Part shown: positions 41,077-49,853 of the stretch, piece by piece
How positions within the stretch are numbered: position 1 is the first letter of the stretch
Layout of the letters: each line of letters opens with the position of its first letter
Assembly: GCA_903844845.1 (NCBI GenBank)
Contig: CAIMVG010000025.1
Coordinates: 1-50,005, forward strand
Source: an uncultured Dehalococcoidia bacterium
Lineage (GTDB): Bacteria; Chloroflexota; Dehalococcoidia; Dehalococcoidales; UBA1222
Direction of reading: 5' to 3'
DNA: 50,005 bases
Notes under the pieces: model-generated
Told to the model about the DNA's origin: nothing
Seen by the model: the letters and a program-made list of their open reading frames with translations, nothing else
Database searches by the model: none
Translations under genes and position numbers: made by a program

Positions 41077-43020
41077 ATGAAAATTAACTGGAAACGAAGC
41101 ATAATCATATATCTCATAATTGCCCTCGCGGCAATAACATTTTTCACCGTGATCCTGCCAGGCTCAAGCGCCAAGCCGGAATCCATCCCCATATCAACAG
41201 CTATCACCATGTCTCAATCCCACGAGATCAAGTCCATCGAGATCAACGGCGATACGATTAACATCACCGGCACAGACGGAAAAACATACGTAACCACCAA
41301 GGAAAGCGGCGCTACTATCTACGAGGTCACCGGATTTGACCTGACGGGTGTCAGCGTCAATGTAAAACAGTCCTCTGGGATCGACTGGGGCAGTATCCTG
41401 CTGACAACCGTCCTGCCGGTTGTTTTCCTCGGTATATTCTTTCTGTTTATTTTCAACCAGGCGAGAGGCGCCAATAACCAGGCCATGAGTTTCGGCCGTT
41501 CACGTGCAAAACTTTTTAACTCTGATAAACCGACGGTAACGTTTGAAGATGTGGCGGGTGTTGAAGAAGCCAAACAGGACCTGCGGGAGGTCGTTGAATT
41601 TCTCAAAACGCGGGAGAAATTCCAGGCATTAGGTGCACGTATACCCAAGGGCGTTCTTTTAATCGGCCCCCCCGGGACCGGTAAAACCCTCCTCGCAAGA
41701 GCTGTTGCCGGAGAAGCCGGAGTGCCCTTTTTCTCGATAAGCGGCTCAGAGTTCGTGGAGATGTTTGTGGGTGTCGGCGCCTCCAGGGTCCGAGACCTCT
41801 TCGAGCAGGCCAAGCGCGCCGCCCCATGTATCATATTTATCGACGAAATCGACGCCGTCGGGCGCCAACGCGGAGCCGGGCTCGGCGGGGGCCATGACGA
41901 GCGCGAACAGACCCTCAACCAGATACTGGTTGAGATGGACGGATTTGACACCAACGTCAGCGTCATCGTGATGGCTGCCACAAACCGTCCGGATATCCTT
42001 GACCCGGCCCTGCTGCGACCCGGCCGTTTCGACCGCCGGGTCGTCCTTGACAGGCCCGATATCATAGGACGCACGGCCATCCTAAAGGTCCATACCAAGG
42101 GCAAACCTATGGCACCTGAGGTCGACCTGGAGGTTATTGCCAAGCTGACCGCCGGATTCTCGGGCGCAGACCTTTCCAACCTGGTAAACGAGGCTGCTAT
42201 TTTGGCAGCACGCCGCAACAAGAAAGTCATCGAGATGTCTGAACTCGAAGAAAGTATCGACCGCGTGCTGATGGGTCCTGAACGCAAGAGCCGGCGCATG
42301 ACTACAAAGGACAAGGAGCTCACGGCCTATCATGAGGCCGGGCATGCGCTGGTAGGGCATACGCTGAAAAGCCTGGAACCGATACGTAAGGTGACGATTA
42401 TCCCCCGCGGAATGGCGGGAGGTTTCACAAAACCACTCGTTGAAGATAAGTTGTATCATATGCGCACATATATCCAGGAAGTCCTCGCCATGGACCTCGG
42501 CGGCCGCGCCGCCGAAGAACTTGTCTTCAAGGAAATGTCTACCGGCGCATCACAGGACATCAAAGAGGCTACCGACCTGGCACGGCGCATGGTCACCAAC
42601 TACGGCATGAGCGATTTACTCGGCCCCCGCACTTTCGGGCAGAAAGAGGAGATGGTTTTCCTGGGCCGCGAAATCACCGAACAACGTGACTACGGCGACC
42701 AAGTAGCAAACCAGATCGATTCCGAGGTAAACCGTATTATCAGGGAAGCCCATGAATTGGCCCTAAAAACGCTCACCGACAATATGCCGAAACTGATACA
42801 ACTGGCAAAAGCGCTGCTTGAGAAGGAAACCCTCGAAGGCCCCGAACTGGATGCCGTTTTCGATAACCCGCCGTCCGACAGCCCGACGCCCGTTGCAACG
42901 CCAGCCGCCGAAGCCTCGATGCCCGGGGCCTCTAACGATACAGGGACGGCCGGCAGCGGCAAAAATACCGACCCCGATCCCGGCATGCTCCAGCACCCTG
43001 AACAATCACCTGCCGCCTGA
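41077..43020 (+). CDS. ftsH: ATP-dependent zinc metalloprotease FtsH
   Basis: Membrane-anchored AAA+ protease that degrades misfolded membrane and regulatory proteins, 647 aa. Two membrane helices (about residues 7-29 and 102-124) flank a small external domain. The AAA+ module has Walker A GPPGTGKT (197-204), Walker B IIFIDEID and the second region of homology [20 protein letters not shown]. The zinc site is HEAGH (419-423). A Pro/Ala-rich disordered tail ends the protein. GATAGGAG before ATG 41077 is the ribosome site, and TATACT (41043-41048) a likely -10. It is monocistronic and ends at a strong terminator. Confidence 0.98.
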   Translation: MKINWKRSIIIYLIIALAAITFFTVILPGSSAKPESIPISTAITMSQSHEIKSIEINGDTINITGTDGKTYVTTKESGATIYEVTGFDLTGVSVNVKQSSGIDWGSILLTTVLPVVFLGIFFLFIFNQARGANNQAMSFGRSRAKLFNSDKPTVTFEDVAGVEEAKQDLREVVEFLKTREKFQALGARIPKGVLLIGPPGTGKTLLARAVAGEAGVPFFSISGSEFVEMFVGVGASRVRDLFEQAKRAAPCIIFIDEIDAVGRQRGAGLGGGHDEREQTLNQILVEMDGFDTNVSVIVMAATNRPDILDPALLRPGRFDRRVVLDRPDIIGRTAILKVHTKGKPMAPEVDLEVIAKLTAGFSGADLSNLVNEAAILAARRNKKVIEMSELEESIDRVLMGPERKSRRMTTKDKELTAYHEAGHALVGHTLKSLEPIRKVTIIPRGMAGGFTKPLVEDKLYHMRTYIQEVLAMDLGGRAAEELVFKEMSTGASQDIKEATDLARRMVTNYGMSDLLGPRTFGQKEEMVFLGREITEQRDYGDQVANQIDSEVNRIIREAHELALKTLTDNMPKLIQLAKALLEKETLEGPELDAVFDNPPSDSPTPVATPAAEASMPGASNDTGTAGSGKNTDPDPGMLQHPEQSPAA

Positions 43021-43040
43021 AAAGAAAACCGCTATTCAAC

Positions 43041-43072
43041 AAAAGAGAGGGGCATTAAGCCCCTCTCTTTTT
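43041..43072 (+). terminator. rho-independent terminator of ftsH
   Basis: A perfect stem GAGAGGGGC / GCCCCTCTC extended by A and T runs, loop of about five bases, ending in TTTTT. It separates ftsH from the convergent polyprenyl synthase gene and may serve both. Confidence 0.9.
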
Positions 43073-43125
43073 ATATTCGATGCCCCTTAAAATCGCTCCC
43101 CCGAAATCAGCCACAGAGTCCGGTT

Positions 43126-44109
43126 CTATTTTTTACGTTTTACCACATAGTCCGCAAGTGAAACCAGGGCTTGGCGCGCCGGAATGTCCGGAAGACTGGC
43201 CAGGTCCCTGCACGCCAGGTCTCGGTAATCTTCCGCCAGGCGGTAGCAATCGTCGATAATTCCAGACGAGCGCACCATCTCCAGGACTTTACGGATATTT
43301 TCTTCCATGTTTTCTTTAGCGGCGATCTTGTGCAGTGGATTGTTGTCCGGATGCATCTCGAGCAATTTATAGGCCGGCAGTGTGAATGTACCCTGTGCGA
43401 GATCGGCGCCCACCGGTTTCCCCACTTCTTTCTCGCTGCCTACAAAATCCAGGATATCGTCCACTATCTGAAAAGCGATCCCCAGGTTGTATCCGTAATC
43501 GCGAAGGATCCCGACGGATCCCTCGGGGGCCCCGCTGAGTACCGACCCGCTCTCGGTGGAAAGGGTGAAAAGCGCGGCCGTCTTAGCGGCGACGCGCTCG
43601 ATGTATTGCGCGAAAGTCTGGTCGAGCTTGAAGGCGGCCAATGCCTGCTTGATTTCCCCGCGGGCGATGATTCCCAGTGTCCGAGAAAAAAGAGCCACAG
43701 CCCTGAGGTTCCCGGTCTTCGTGGCCAGTTCCCCGGCGCGGGCGAACAGAAAGTCGCCCACCAGAATCGCCATGTCCACCCCCCAAATGGAGTTGATCGT
43801 GGCATGCCCGCGCCTGACATCGGCTGAATCTATGGCATCGTCATGTACCAGAGTGGCAATGTGCATCAGCTCGGTTGATGTGGCCATCGGCTGTAAAACT
43901 GCCAGGTCGTAGTCGTAAAAACTTCCGGAAAGAAGGGTGAGGGTCGGCCGCACGATCTTGCCCCCGACCAGTACCTGCCGGAGCATCTTTTCCATGTCGC
44001 TGAACCCGGACTGGCTGTCGATGAGGTCTTTGAAATCTTTTTTGACCCCATCAAGCCCGGTGCCGACCAGCGAATATGCTTCTTTCATATCCAACGGATT
44101 TATCCCCAT
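43126..44109 (-). CDS. polyprenyl diphosphate synthase (trans-isoprenyl type)
   Basis: Elongates allylic diphosphates with isopentenyl diphosphate to make quinone or cell-wall carrier side chains, 327 aa. The first aspartate-rich motif is DDAID (in LVHDDAIDSADVRRG), the second DDILD (in QIVDDILDFVG). The GGK motif is in LVGGKIVRPTL, where the following Arg is the substrate ligand. Product length cannot be predicted reliably; the family includes hepta- to decaprenyl synthases. Its ATG overlaps the metG stop by one base (TGATG), so the two are co-translated. Confidence 0.92.
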   Translation of the reverse strand: MGINPLDMKEAYSLVGTGLDGVKKDFKDLIDSQSGFSDMEKMLRQVLVGGKIVRPTLTLLSGSFYDYDLAVLQPMATSTELMHIATLVHDDAIDSADVRRGHATINSIWGVDMAILVGDFLFARAGELATKTGNLRAVALFSRTLGIIARGEIKQALAAFKLDQTFAQYIERVAAKTAALFTLSTESGSVLSGAPEGSVGILRDYGYNLGIAFQIVDDILDFVGSEKEVGKPVGADLAQGTFTLPAYKLLEMHPDNNPLHKIAAKENMEENIRKVLEMVRSSGIIDDCYRLAEDYRDLACRDLASLPDIPARQALVSLADYVVKRKK

Positions 44110-45806
44110 CAGGTACCGCCCAGGCCCATGCGGCGCGTCTCTTCTTCAATGATAGTGTCGTCCAGCTTGGTGAACAGGACCTGCGGCTGGTTGAGCTTCG
44201 TGCCGGGCTCCGGCATGACCATGGTCCATCCGCCGTCTTCGGCCCGCCCGGGCAGCCCGAGAAAGCCATGAAGCTTCTGCGAGCTGAAAGGGATGAACGG
44301 GTACATAAGGGTCTTGAGCGCGGAAATCACGCCTATCGCCACAAATAATGATGTAGCGGCCGCTTCCTTGTCCGTCTTGATGGCCTTCCACGGGGCTTTT
44401 TCATCAAGGTAGCGGTTCGCCTCCTGGGCCAGAGCCATCGCAGCCCGGATGGCGTCACGGAAATGGCAGCGGTAGAGGAATTTATCACAAACGTCGATGG
44501 CGTCGCGCGCTTTATCCAGCAATGCCCGGCCCGCTTCGTCGATAACGCCGTGGGCCGGCACGGCACCGTCAAAACGCGTATACGTGAAAGTAAGCACTCG
44601 CTGTACCAGATTGCCGTAAGTCGCCACCAGTTCATCGTTATTACGTCTCACGAATTCACGCCAGGAGAAATCCGTGTCGCTGGTTTCCGGCATATTGGCC
44701 GAAAGCAGGTAGCGAAGGGGATCGGCGTCGTAGCGTTCAAAATAATCCCCCACCCAGACCGCGAGGTTGCGGCTCTTTGAAAATTTCTGGGATTCGATGG
44801 TGAGAAATTCGTTGGCAGGGACATCGTACGGCAGCTTGAGGCACCCGATACTTGCCGGGTTGTCTTTGGCGCCGTTGCCCATCTCCATTGCTGGCCACAC
44901 GATAGTGTGGAACGGGATGTTGTCTTTGCCGATAAAGTAATACCCGTGCCCTTCGTCCTCCCAGAAAGGCCGCCAGGCATCGGGTTTTCCCGATTTCTCC
45001 GCCCATTCGATGCTGGCCGACAGGTAACCGATGACGGCCTCGAACCATACGTACAGGCGCTTGCCCGGATAACCGGGCAACGGGACAGGGATGCCCCATT
45101 CGATGTCCCGGGTGATGGCGCGGTCATGCAGTCCTTCTTCAAGATACCTCGTGGAAAAATTCAGCACGTTGGTGCGCCAGTACGTTTTTGTCTTCAACCA
45201 CTCCAAAAGCGGCTGTTCGAAAGCCGAAAGCTTGAGAAAGAAATGCTCGGACTCCTTGTAGTCGGGGGCAGTCCCGCACGTACGGCACCTGGCTCCCACC
45301 AGTTCAGCGGGGTTCATGGGCTTGCCGCATTGCTCGCACTGGTCGCCGCGCGCGTTGGGTGATTTGCACAGCGGGCATGTTCCCTCAACGTAACGGTCTG
45401 GAAGGAACCTGCGGCATTTGTCGCACCACGGCTGCGAGACGCTCTGCTTGTAGATATACCCCTTCTCATGAAGGCGCAGGAACATGTCCTGCGCAATTTT
45501 TTGATGGTTGGGGGTGCGAGTTGTCGTAAACAGGTCCCACGATATACCGAGTTTGTCGAAATCTTCTACGAAAGTGCGGTGATAAAATTCAGCAACTTCA
45601 GCAGGGCTTTTACCTTCGGCTTCCGCGCGGATGGTGACCGGGGTCCCGTGCTGGTCGGACCCGGAAACCATGAGGACATTGTCGCCCTTGGCCCTGTGGT
45701 AACGGGCAAATATATCTGCTGGCAGATACGCGCCTGCGACATGCCCGAGATGCAAACGGCTGTTGGCATACGGCCACGCTACAGCCACCAGTATGTTTTC
45801 GTTCAT
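44109..45806 (-). CDS. metG: methionyl-tRNA synthetase
   Basis: Class I synthetase charging tRNA-Met, 565 aa. It has the HLGH form of the HIGH motif near residue 20 and KFSKSR as KMSKS. Four CxxC pairs in the zinc knuckle insert (CDKC, CPLC, CEQC, CRTC) place it in the two-zinc type. The C-terminal tRNA-binding EMAP-like domain of longer MetG proteins is absent. No strong ribosome site is seen before ATG 45806; the upstream minus-strand sequence (GGGTAG) is only weak. First gene of a two-gene unit with the polyprenyl synthase. Confidence 0.97.
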   Translation of the reverse strand: MNENILVAVAWPYANSRLHLGHVAGAYLPADIFARYHRAKGDNVLMVSGSDQHGTPVTIRAEAEGKSPAEVAEFYHRTFVEDFDKLGISWDLFTTTRTPNHQKIAQDMFLRLHEKGYIYKQSVSQPWCDKCRRFLPDRYVEGTCPLCKSPNARGDQCEQCGKPMNPAELVGARCRTCGTAPDYKESEHFFLKLSAFEQPLLEWLKTKTYWRTNVLNFSTRYLEEGLHDRAITRDIEWGIPVPLPGYPGKRLYVWFEAVIGYLSASIEWAEKSGKPDAWRPFWEDEGHGYYFIGKDNIPFHTIVWPAMEMGNGAKDNPASIGCLKLPYDVPANEFLTIESQKFSKSRNLAVWVGDYFERYDADPLRYLLSANMPETSDTDFSWREFVRRNNDELVATYGNLVQRVLTFTYTRFDGAVPAHGVIDEAGRALLDKARDAIDVCDKFLYRCHFRDAIRAAMALAQEANRYLDEKAPWKAIKTDKEAAATSLFVAIGVISALKTLMYPFIPFSSQKLHGFLGLPGRAEDGGWTMVMPEPGTKLNQPQVLFTKLDDTIIEEETRRMGLGGT

Positions 45807-45872
45807 TCATCTACCCAAAATAAAATCCAATTTAGCACAAATCCCACTGATTGGCTAGGGAGTAGATACACG

Positions 45873-45894
45873 GAGAGGGGCATCCGCCCCTCTC
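45873..45894 (-). terminator. hairpin downstream of the zinc-ribbon gene
   Basis: Stem GAGAGGGGC / GCCCCTCTC with loop ATCC, nearly the same stem as the ftsH terminator, between the zinc-ribbon gene end and metG. No U-run follows on the minus strand, so it may be a weak terminator or mRNA-stabilising hairpin. Confidence 0.5.
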
Positions 45895-45921
45895 TTGAAG
45901 ACTGAAAAAGCGATGCCGTTA

Positions 45922-46200
45922 TTAAACTTTAGATTCTTTGACGGGAGCCGGGGGTTCCGTAGGCAGGCTGGCCTCGCTCTCACGAAGGAAAGTGAGCATC
46001 ATTTCTCCCTTGATTTCCTTGTAGTGGGCGTAACCTTTTTTCTGAGCGCAGTCGATGCAATAGCGCACGCTCTTTCCGCCTTTTTCAACCTCGACACCCT
46101 TGGCGTCTTCATCAACCATGACGTATCGATCGGGATATGGAATCTTATGCTTGCAAACTTCGCAGCTGACAGTGCCGACCGATAAACAACCTCTTCTCAT
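45922..46200 (-). CDS. small zinc-ribbon-like protein
   Basis: Protein of 92 aa with two cysteine pairs, SCEVCKHKI (about residues 13-16) and YCIDCAQKKG (about 47-50), forming a zinc ribbon. The C-terminal tail is Pro/Glu-rich (SLPTEPPAPVKESK). AAGGAGA precedes ATG 46200, a good ribosome site. It follows rsmI by 22 bases and is likely co-transcribed with it. Family not recognised; a ribosome- or RNA-associated role would be a guess from position only. Confidence 0.75.
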   Translation of the reverse strand: MRRGCLSVGTVSCEVCKHKIPYPDRYVMVDEDAKGVEVEKGGKSVRYCIDCAQKKGYAHYKEIKGEMMLTFLRESEASLPTEPPAPVKESKV

Positions 46201-46222
46201 GTCCTATGTCTCCTTGAATTTA

Positions 46223-47038
46223 CTATTTCAATCTGAGCCACTCGCGGTAAAGCTCGCGGCGCGAAATACCTGTTTCGGAAGCCACTTGCGCAACGGATTC
46301 TTTGGCCGACGCTCCCGACAATTTCATTTTTCCCAGCCTGGCCAGGACCTCACCGGTCTCCGGCTCGGAGGCTCCTGCCGGGCGCCCCTCGATTATAAAT
46401 GTAATTTCCCCCCTGGGTTCTGTAAAATATACAATCGCTTCTTCGACGGTGCCGCGGAAAATCTCTTCGTGGAGTTTGGTCAGTTCACGGCAGACTGCGA
46501 TCCGGCGATTGCCCAGTACTGATAGTATATCATGTAACGACTCTATCAGGCGATGAGGAGCTTCGTAGGCAGCCAGAGTGGAGGTTTCCCCCGACACCGA
46601 TTCCAGAATCTTCTTCCTCTCGCCCGCTTTGCGAGGCAGGAAGCCCAGATAATGACAGGCGTCTGTCGGCAATCCAGAAACGGCCAGCGCTGAGATGAAT
46701 GCCGAGGCGCCCGGAACCGGTACGACCCTGATTCCCCGTTCATGCGCTGCCACCACAAGTTCGTAACCGGGATCAGAAATACCCGGCATCCCCGCCTCTG
46801 AAACCAGAGCCACGTCAACGTCCTTCAACCTGGAGAGCAGGAATTCGAGCTTGGCTTTTTTGTTGTGCTCGAAGTAGCTGGTCAAAGATGTTTTGATTTC
46901 GTAACGTGAGAGGAGGTGACTGGTTGTCCTTGTATCCTCGGAGGCAATGAGCCCAACCTCCTTAAGTATACGAACAGAGCGGAAAGTCATGTCTTCGAGG
47001 TTGCCGATGGGTGTGGCTACAATATAAAGAATAGGCAT
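46223..47038 (-). CDS. rsmI: 16S rRNA (cytidine1402-2'-O)-methyltransferase
   Basis: SAM-dependent methyltransferase of 271 aa that modifies C1402 at the ribosomal decoding site. The family start LYIVATPIGNLEDMTFR, SEDTRTTSHLL, SEAGMPGISDPG, PVPGASAFISALAVSGLP and FLPRKAGERKKIL are all diagnostic of the tetrapyrrole-methylase-fold RsmI group. The C-terminal end (ISRRELYREWLRL) is the usual small helical tail. Minus-strand TATAAT lies about 25 bases upstream of ATG 47038, with no clear ribosome site. Confidence 0.97.
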   Translation of the reverse strand: MPILYIVATPIGNLEDMTFRSVRILKEVGLIASEDTRTTSHLLSRYEIKTSLTSYFEHNKKAKLEFLLSRLKDVDVALVSEAGMPGISDPGYELVVAAHERGIRVVPVPGASAFISALAVSGLPTDACHYLGFLPRKAGERKKILESVSGETSTLAAYEAPHRLIESLHDILSVLGNRRIAVCRELTKLHEEIFRGTVEEAIVYFTEPRGEITFIIEGRPAGASEPETGEVLARLGKMKLSGASAKESVAQVASETGISRRELYREWLRLK

Positions 47039-47231
47039 TATGTCAATAACTCGTGTACATTATAGCGCAACGCGGGCAAAGTGTCATCGGCCTTCACCCT
47101 TGATATTATTATGATAACCAGGAGACAAAGTCTTCGCCCAACGTATCGCGCCAATGCTCGAATGCGAGGCATTTTCCTTGACTAGAGCCTGCCCTTTTGA
47201 TATGCTTTTTCTTTAAGGGAGGGCATCCTCA

Positions 47232-48377
47232 ATGGTAAAACCCAATTTCCGTGAATTGCGCCACGCTTATGGCTTTGATGAAGTTGCCATCGTCCCCGGA
47301 GACGTGACCATCAACCCCGAACAGACCGATGTGAGCTATACCATCGGCAAACACAAGTTCGAGATACCTATCATCGCCTCCGCCATGGACGGGGTGACTG
47401 ACCCGGCTTTCGCCGTCCGCATGAGCAAACTCGGCGGCCTGGCGGTACTCAACCTGGAGGGGGTCCAGACACGCTACGACAATCCAAACGAAATCCTGGC
47501 AAAAATAGCCAGCGCACCCGAGACCGAAGTCACTGCGCTGATGCAGAAAACCTACGCCCAGCCCATACGCGAAGAATTGATCACAGCCCGCATCAAGGCC
47601 ATCAAGGCCGGTGGCGCGGTCTGCGCGGTATCTGTCGCGCCCGCCAACACCAAGAAATTCGTAAAAACAATCGTTGATGCCGGCGCCGACATACTGGTAG
47701 TGGCATCCACGGTAACCAGCGTCAGGCACATCTCCAAGAGCGAGCACGGGCTCGTATTTGAAGAACTGGTCAAGCAAGTATCCATCCCTGTGGTAGTCGG
47801 CAACTGCGTCAGCTACAGCGCCTGCATCGGGCTCATGCGCACCGGCGTCGCGGGGATCCTCGTCGGGGTCGGCCCAGGCGCAGCATGCACAAGCCGTGAA
47901 GTGCTCGGCATCGGTGTGCCCCAGATAACCGCCACCATGGATTGTGCCCAGGCGCGCGACGATTACTTCAAACAATCGAAACGTTATGTCCCCGTCATCA
48001 CCGACGGGGGATTCAGAAAAGGCGGTGACGTCTGCAAGGCCATGGCGGCAGGCGCAGACGCCGTTATGATAGGCTCGATGTTCGCCCAGGCCGAGGGTGC
48101 TCCCGGGCTGGGTTTCCACTGGGGGATGGCCAATCCACACGCCTCCCTTCCCCGGGGCACTCGCATCAAAGTCGGCATTACCGGAACGCTGGAGCAGATA
48201 TTGTTCGGCCCTACTTCCCTCACTCACGGCAGCCAGAACCTGGTGGGCGCCCTAAAGAATTGCATGGGTGTATGCGGAGCTGCTGATATATCCGAGTTTC
48301 ACAAGGCCGAGATGGTGATAGCTCCTTCGATCGTAACCGAAGGCAAGTATTACCAGATGACCCGCCCCACCTGCTAA
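47232..48377 (+). CDS. guaB3: GuaB3-type IMP dehydrogenase-related protein
   Basis: Protein of 381 aa with the IMPDH (beta/alpha)8 fold but without the CBS (Bateman) insert, matching the GuaB3 group rather than full-length GuaB (about 480-500 aa). Visible motifs are [50 protein letters not shown] with Cys219 at the catalytic-loop position, [22 protein letters not shown] and GTRIKVG. GuaB3 proteins of cyanobacteria and actinobacteria have been linked to IMP oxidation, so a step in GTP synthesis is likely. GGGAGGG precedes ATG 47232. It is monocistronic and followed by a terminator. Confidence 0.92.
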   Translation: MVKPNFRELRHAYGFDEVAIVPGDVTINPEQTDVSYTIGKHKFEIPIIASAMDGVTDPAFAVRMSKLGGLAVLNLEGVQTRYDNPNEILAKIASAPETEVTALMQKTYAQPIREELITARIKAIKAGGAVCAVSVAPANTKKFVKTIVDAGADILVVASTVTSVRHISKSEHGLVFEELVKQVSIPVVVGNCVSYSACIGLMRTGVAGILVGVGPGAACTSREVLGIGVPQITATMDCAQARDDYFKQSKRYVPVITDGGFRKGGDVCKAMAAGADAVMIGSMFAQAEGAPGLGFHWGMANPHASLPRGTRIKVGITGTLEQILFGPTSLTHGSQNLVGALKNCMGVCGAADISEFHKAEMVIAPSIVTEGKYYQMTRPTC

Positions 48378-48395
48378 GAAAACACTTTAACCCGA

Positions 48396-48427
48396 CAAAA
48401 AAGCCCCGCTCGACGAGCGGGGCTTTT
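48396..48427. terminator. bidirectional rho-independent terminator
   Basis: Stem AAAAAGCCCCGCTC / GAGCGGGGCTTTTT with a three-base loop between guaB3 and the convergent DUF5946-like gene. A-run and T-run on opposite sides allow function in both directions. Confidence 0.92.
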
Positions 48428-48446
48428 TACTTGTCTCAGAGTATAA

Positions 48447-48887
48447 CTACGGGATTTCAAGGAGTATCGACTCGGCCCATTGTTTCACCCTGTCGGCGGT
48501 CCCACGGGGTTGAAATGGCCGATAAACATCGGCCGTCGTCATCTTCCAGATGTTCAGGATGACCTGCTGTCGCCATGCCGGCCTCAGCACTTTTTTCTGG
48601 CCGTCATACTCGGCCGACGTCCGCCGCCTGATTTCCTCTATGGCCATGGTCCCGTCTAAAAACCCTTTCAGTGAAATCCGCAGCCCGTCGATGGCTTCTG
48701 GCGCAAATTGAGACGGATGCTGAAGATTGTAGCAGGCGACCGTGAGAAAGTGCCGTGAGGCAAGCTCAGGGTCCTGGCCTTCCATCGCCAGTAATGCATG
48801 AAACCGCTCCCGGCAGGTCAACCCGTCGTGACTCAGCGCCCCGCATTCGGAGCAGTTGGGAACATCCATGTCTATCTGTTCGCCCAT
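48447..48887 (-). CDS. DUF5946-like protein
   Basis: Protein of 146 aa beginning with a cysteine motif CSECGALSHDGLTCRERFH, followed by HFLTVACYNLQHPSQF, a pattern I associate with DUF5946. The histidines and cysteines suggest metal binding. The rest is helical, with Arg/Trp-rich segments (LRPAWRQQVILNIWKM). No function is known. ATG 48887 has GGGGAT upstream and is preferred over TTG 48902. It lies 21 bases after the gene at 49691 and is probably co-transcribed. Confidence 0.75.
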   Translation of the reverse strand: MGEQIDMDVPNCSECGALSHDGLTCRERFHALLAMEGQDPELASRHFLTVACYNLQHPSQFAPEAIDGLRISLKGFLDGTMAIEEIRRRTSAEYDGQKKVLRPAWRQQVILNIWKMTTADVYRPFQPRGTADRVKQWAESILLEIP

Positions 48888-48908
48888 GACATCCCCGGGC
48901 AATACTAT

Positions 48909-49691
48909 TTATTCGTCTTCTTCGCCGCCGCCCTCGTCGGGGTCCGCGGCGTGGGTTGATTCCTCTGACTTGAATGCAGGGACTATAGCATTGGCCCGCA
49001 TCCACTTTCTTTTCGTCTTCAGAGTCAGCCCGTCAAGCGTATCACGAAGTTCTTTAAAACCTTCCCGGTTTTCGCCGGAAAGGGACACGACCAGCGCGTC
49101 GATGCCCGCGTCCCAGAGTGACTTGATCTCACTTCCGGTGATGGGTGCAGGAACTACCGCCATGAGCGGCTTGGTAATCCAGTCCCCGATACGCCGGAAG
49201 CGCATCAGGTCCTGGAAGGTGAGCGGCGCGGTTCCCGGGGAGTTGATGATGACTGCGTCTACGGGGAGTTCGCTGAACGCGCGCAACAGGCCGTCTTCAA
49301 GGTCGAAGGGTATCCCGGCAACCCTGCCCGGTTTCTCGATTTCCAACAGAGCCAGCGGCATTTTCTCTGGAGAGAAAACCACGAAATCGGTCCCTGCGCT
49401 GTCGAGTGCCTTAAGGTTCATGGCATCGCCTTCAAACCAGACGCCGAAAGGGATTTCCCCCAATGCCTTGGCAGTGGCTCTGAGAGCCTTCACCGGGGGT
49501 ATTTTAGCTGAAACGATTACAGCTGCATCCGCGCCTGCGCACAGATCAGGTTCTTTTTCAAAATCCTCCAGGTTTGCCCAGGCCACGAGCAGCATTTTAG
49601 GCTTGCTGGAGATACGGGCGCTGTTGAAAAAACCCATGGCCGGAGGGGCAACTTGAAGCGCATTCTTGAGTTTGTCGGAAAAGCGGCTCAT
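48909..49691 (-). CDS. uncharacterised TIM-barrel-like protein
   Basis: Not recognised; 260 aa. Regularly spaced beta-alpha units (KMLLVAWANLEDF, DAAVIVSAKI, PFGVWFEGD, DFVVFSPEKMPL, VDAVIINSPG, KPLMAVVPAPITGSE, IDALVVSLSGEN) suggest a (beta/alpha)8 barrel like those of flavin or pyridoxal enzymes. I see no diagnostic catalytic motif. The last 40 residues are polar and acidic (DPDEGGGEEDE). AAGGAG precedes ATG 49691, and tRNA-Thr lies 36 bases upstream on the same strand. Confidence 0.75.
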   Translation of the reverse strand: MSRFSDKLKNALQVAPPAMGFFNSARISSKPKMLLVAWANLEDFEKEPDLCAGADAAVIVSAKIPPVKALRATAKALGEIPFGVWFEGDAMNLKALDSAGTDFVVFSPEKMPLALLEIEKPGRVAGIPFDLEDGLLRAFSELPVDAVIINSPGTAPLTFQDLMRFRRIGDWITKPLMAVVPAPITGSEIKSLWDAGIDALVVSLSGENREGFKELRDTLDGLTLKTKRKWMRANAIVPAFKSEESTHAADPDEGGGEEDE

Positions 49692-49727
49692 CTAATTCTC
49701 CTTTTTAGGTTGAAGCTGAGAGGGGAT

Positions 49728-49803
49728 TGGAGCCAGCGTCGAGACTCGAACTCGAGACCTGCTGTTTACGAAACAGCTGCTCTACCAACTGAGCTACGCT
49801 GGC
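49728..49803 (-). tRNA. tRNA-Thr (anticodon CGT)
   Basis: Full cloverleaf on the minus strand: acceptor GCCAGCG/CGCTGGC, D-arm GCTC...GAGC, anticodon stem GCTGT/ACAGC with loop TTCGTAA (anticodon CGT), T-arm TCGAG/CTCGA with TTCGAGT. Discriminator T and an encoded CCA (49728-49730). Reads codon ACG. Confidence 0.96.
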
Positions 49804-49853
49804 GCAAAACTATTTATCGCTGGAGGCACTGCCATCCAGCTGCGTAACCTCAA

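Noticed and set aside
41319-42323. 334-aa open frame antisense to ftsH
   Set aside because: Serine/arginine-rich shadow frame overlapping the conserved AAA+ and protease domains of ftsH.
43041-45894. repeat family based on the shared stem GAGAGGGGC/GCCCCTCTC
   Set aside because: The two hairpins share only the stem with different loops and flanks; this is better explained as similar terminators than as a mobile repeat.
47229-48227. 332-aa open frame antisense to guaB3
   Set aside because: Composition is Gly/His/Asp-rich without any domain; it is the mirror of a high-GC coding region with clear IMPDH motifs.
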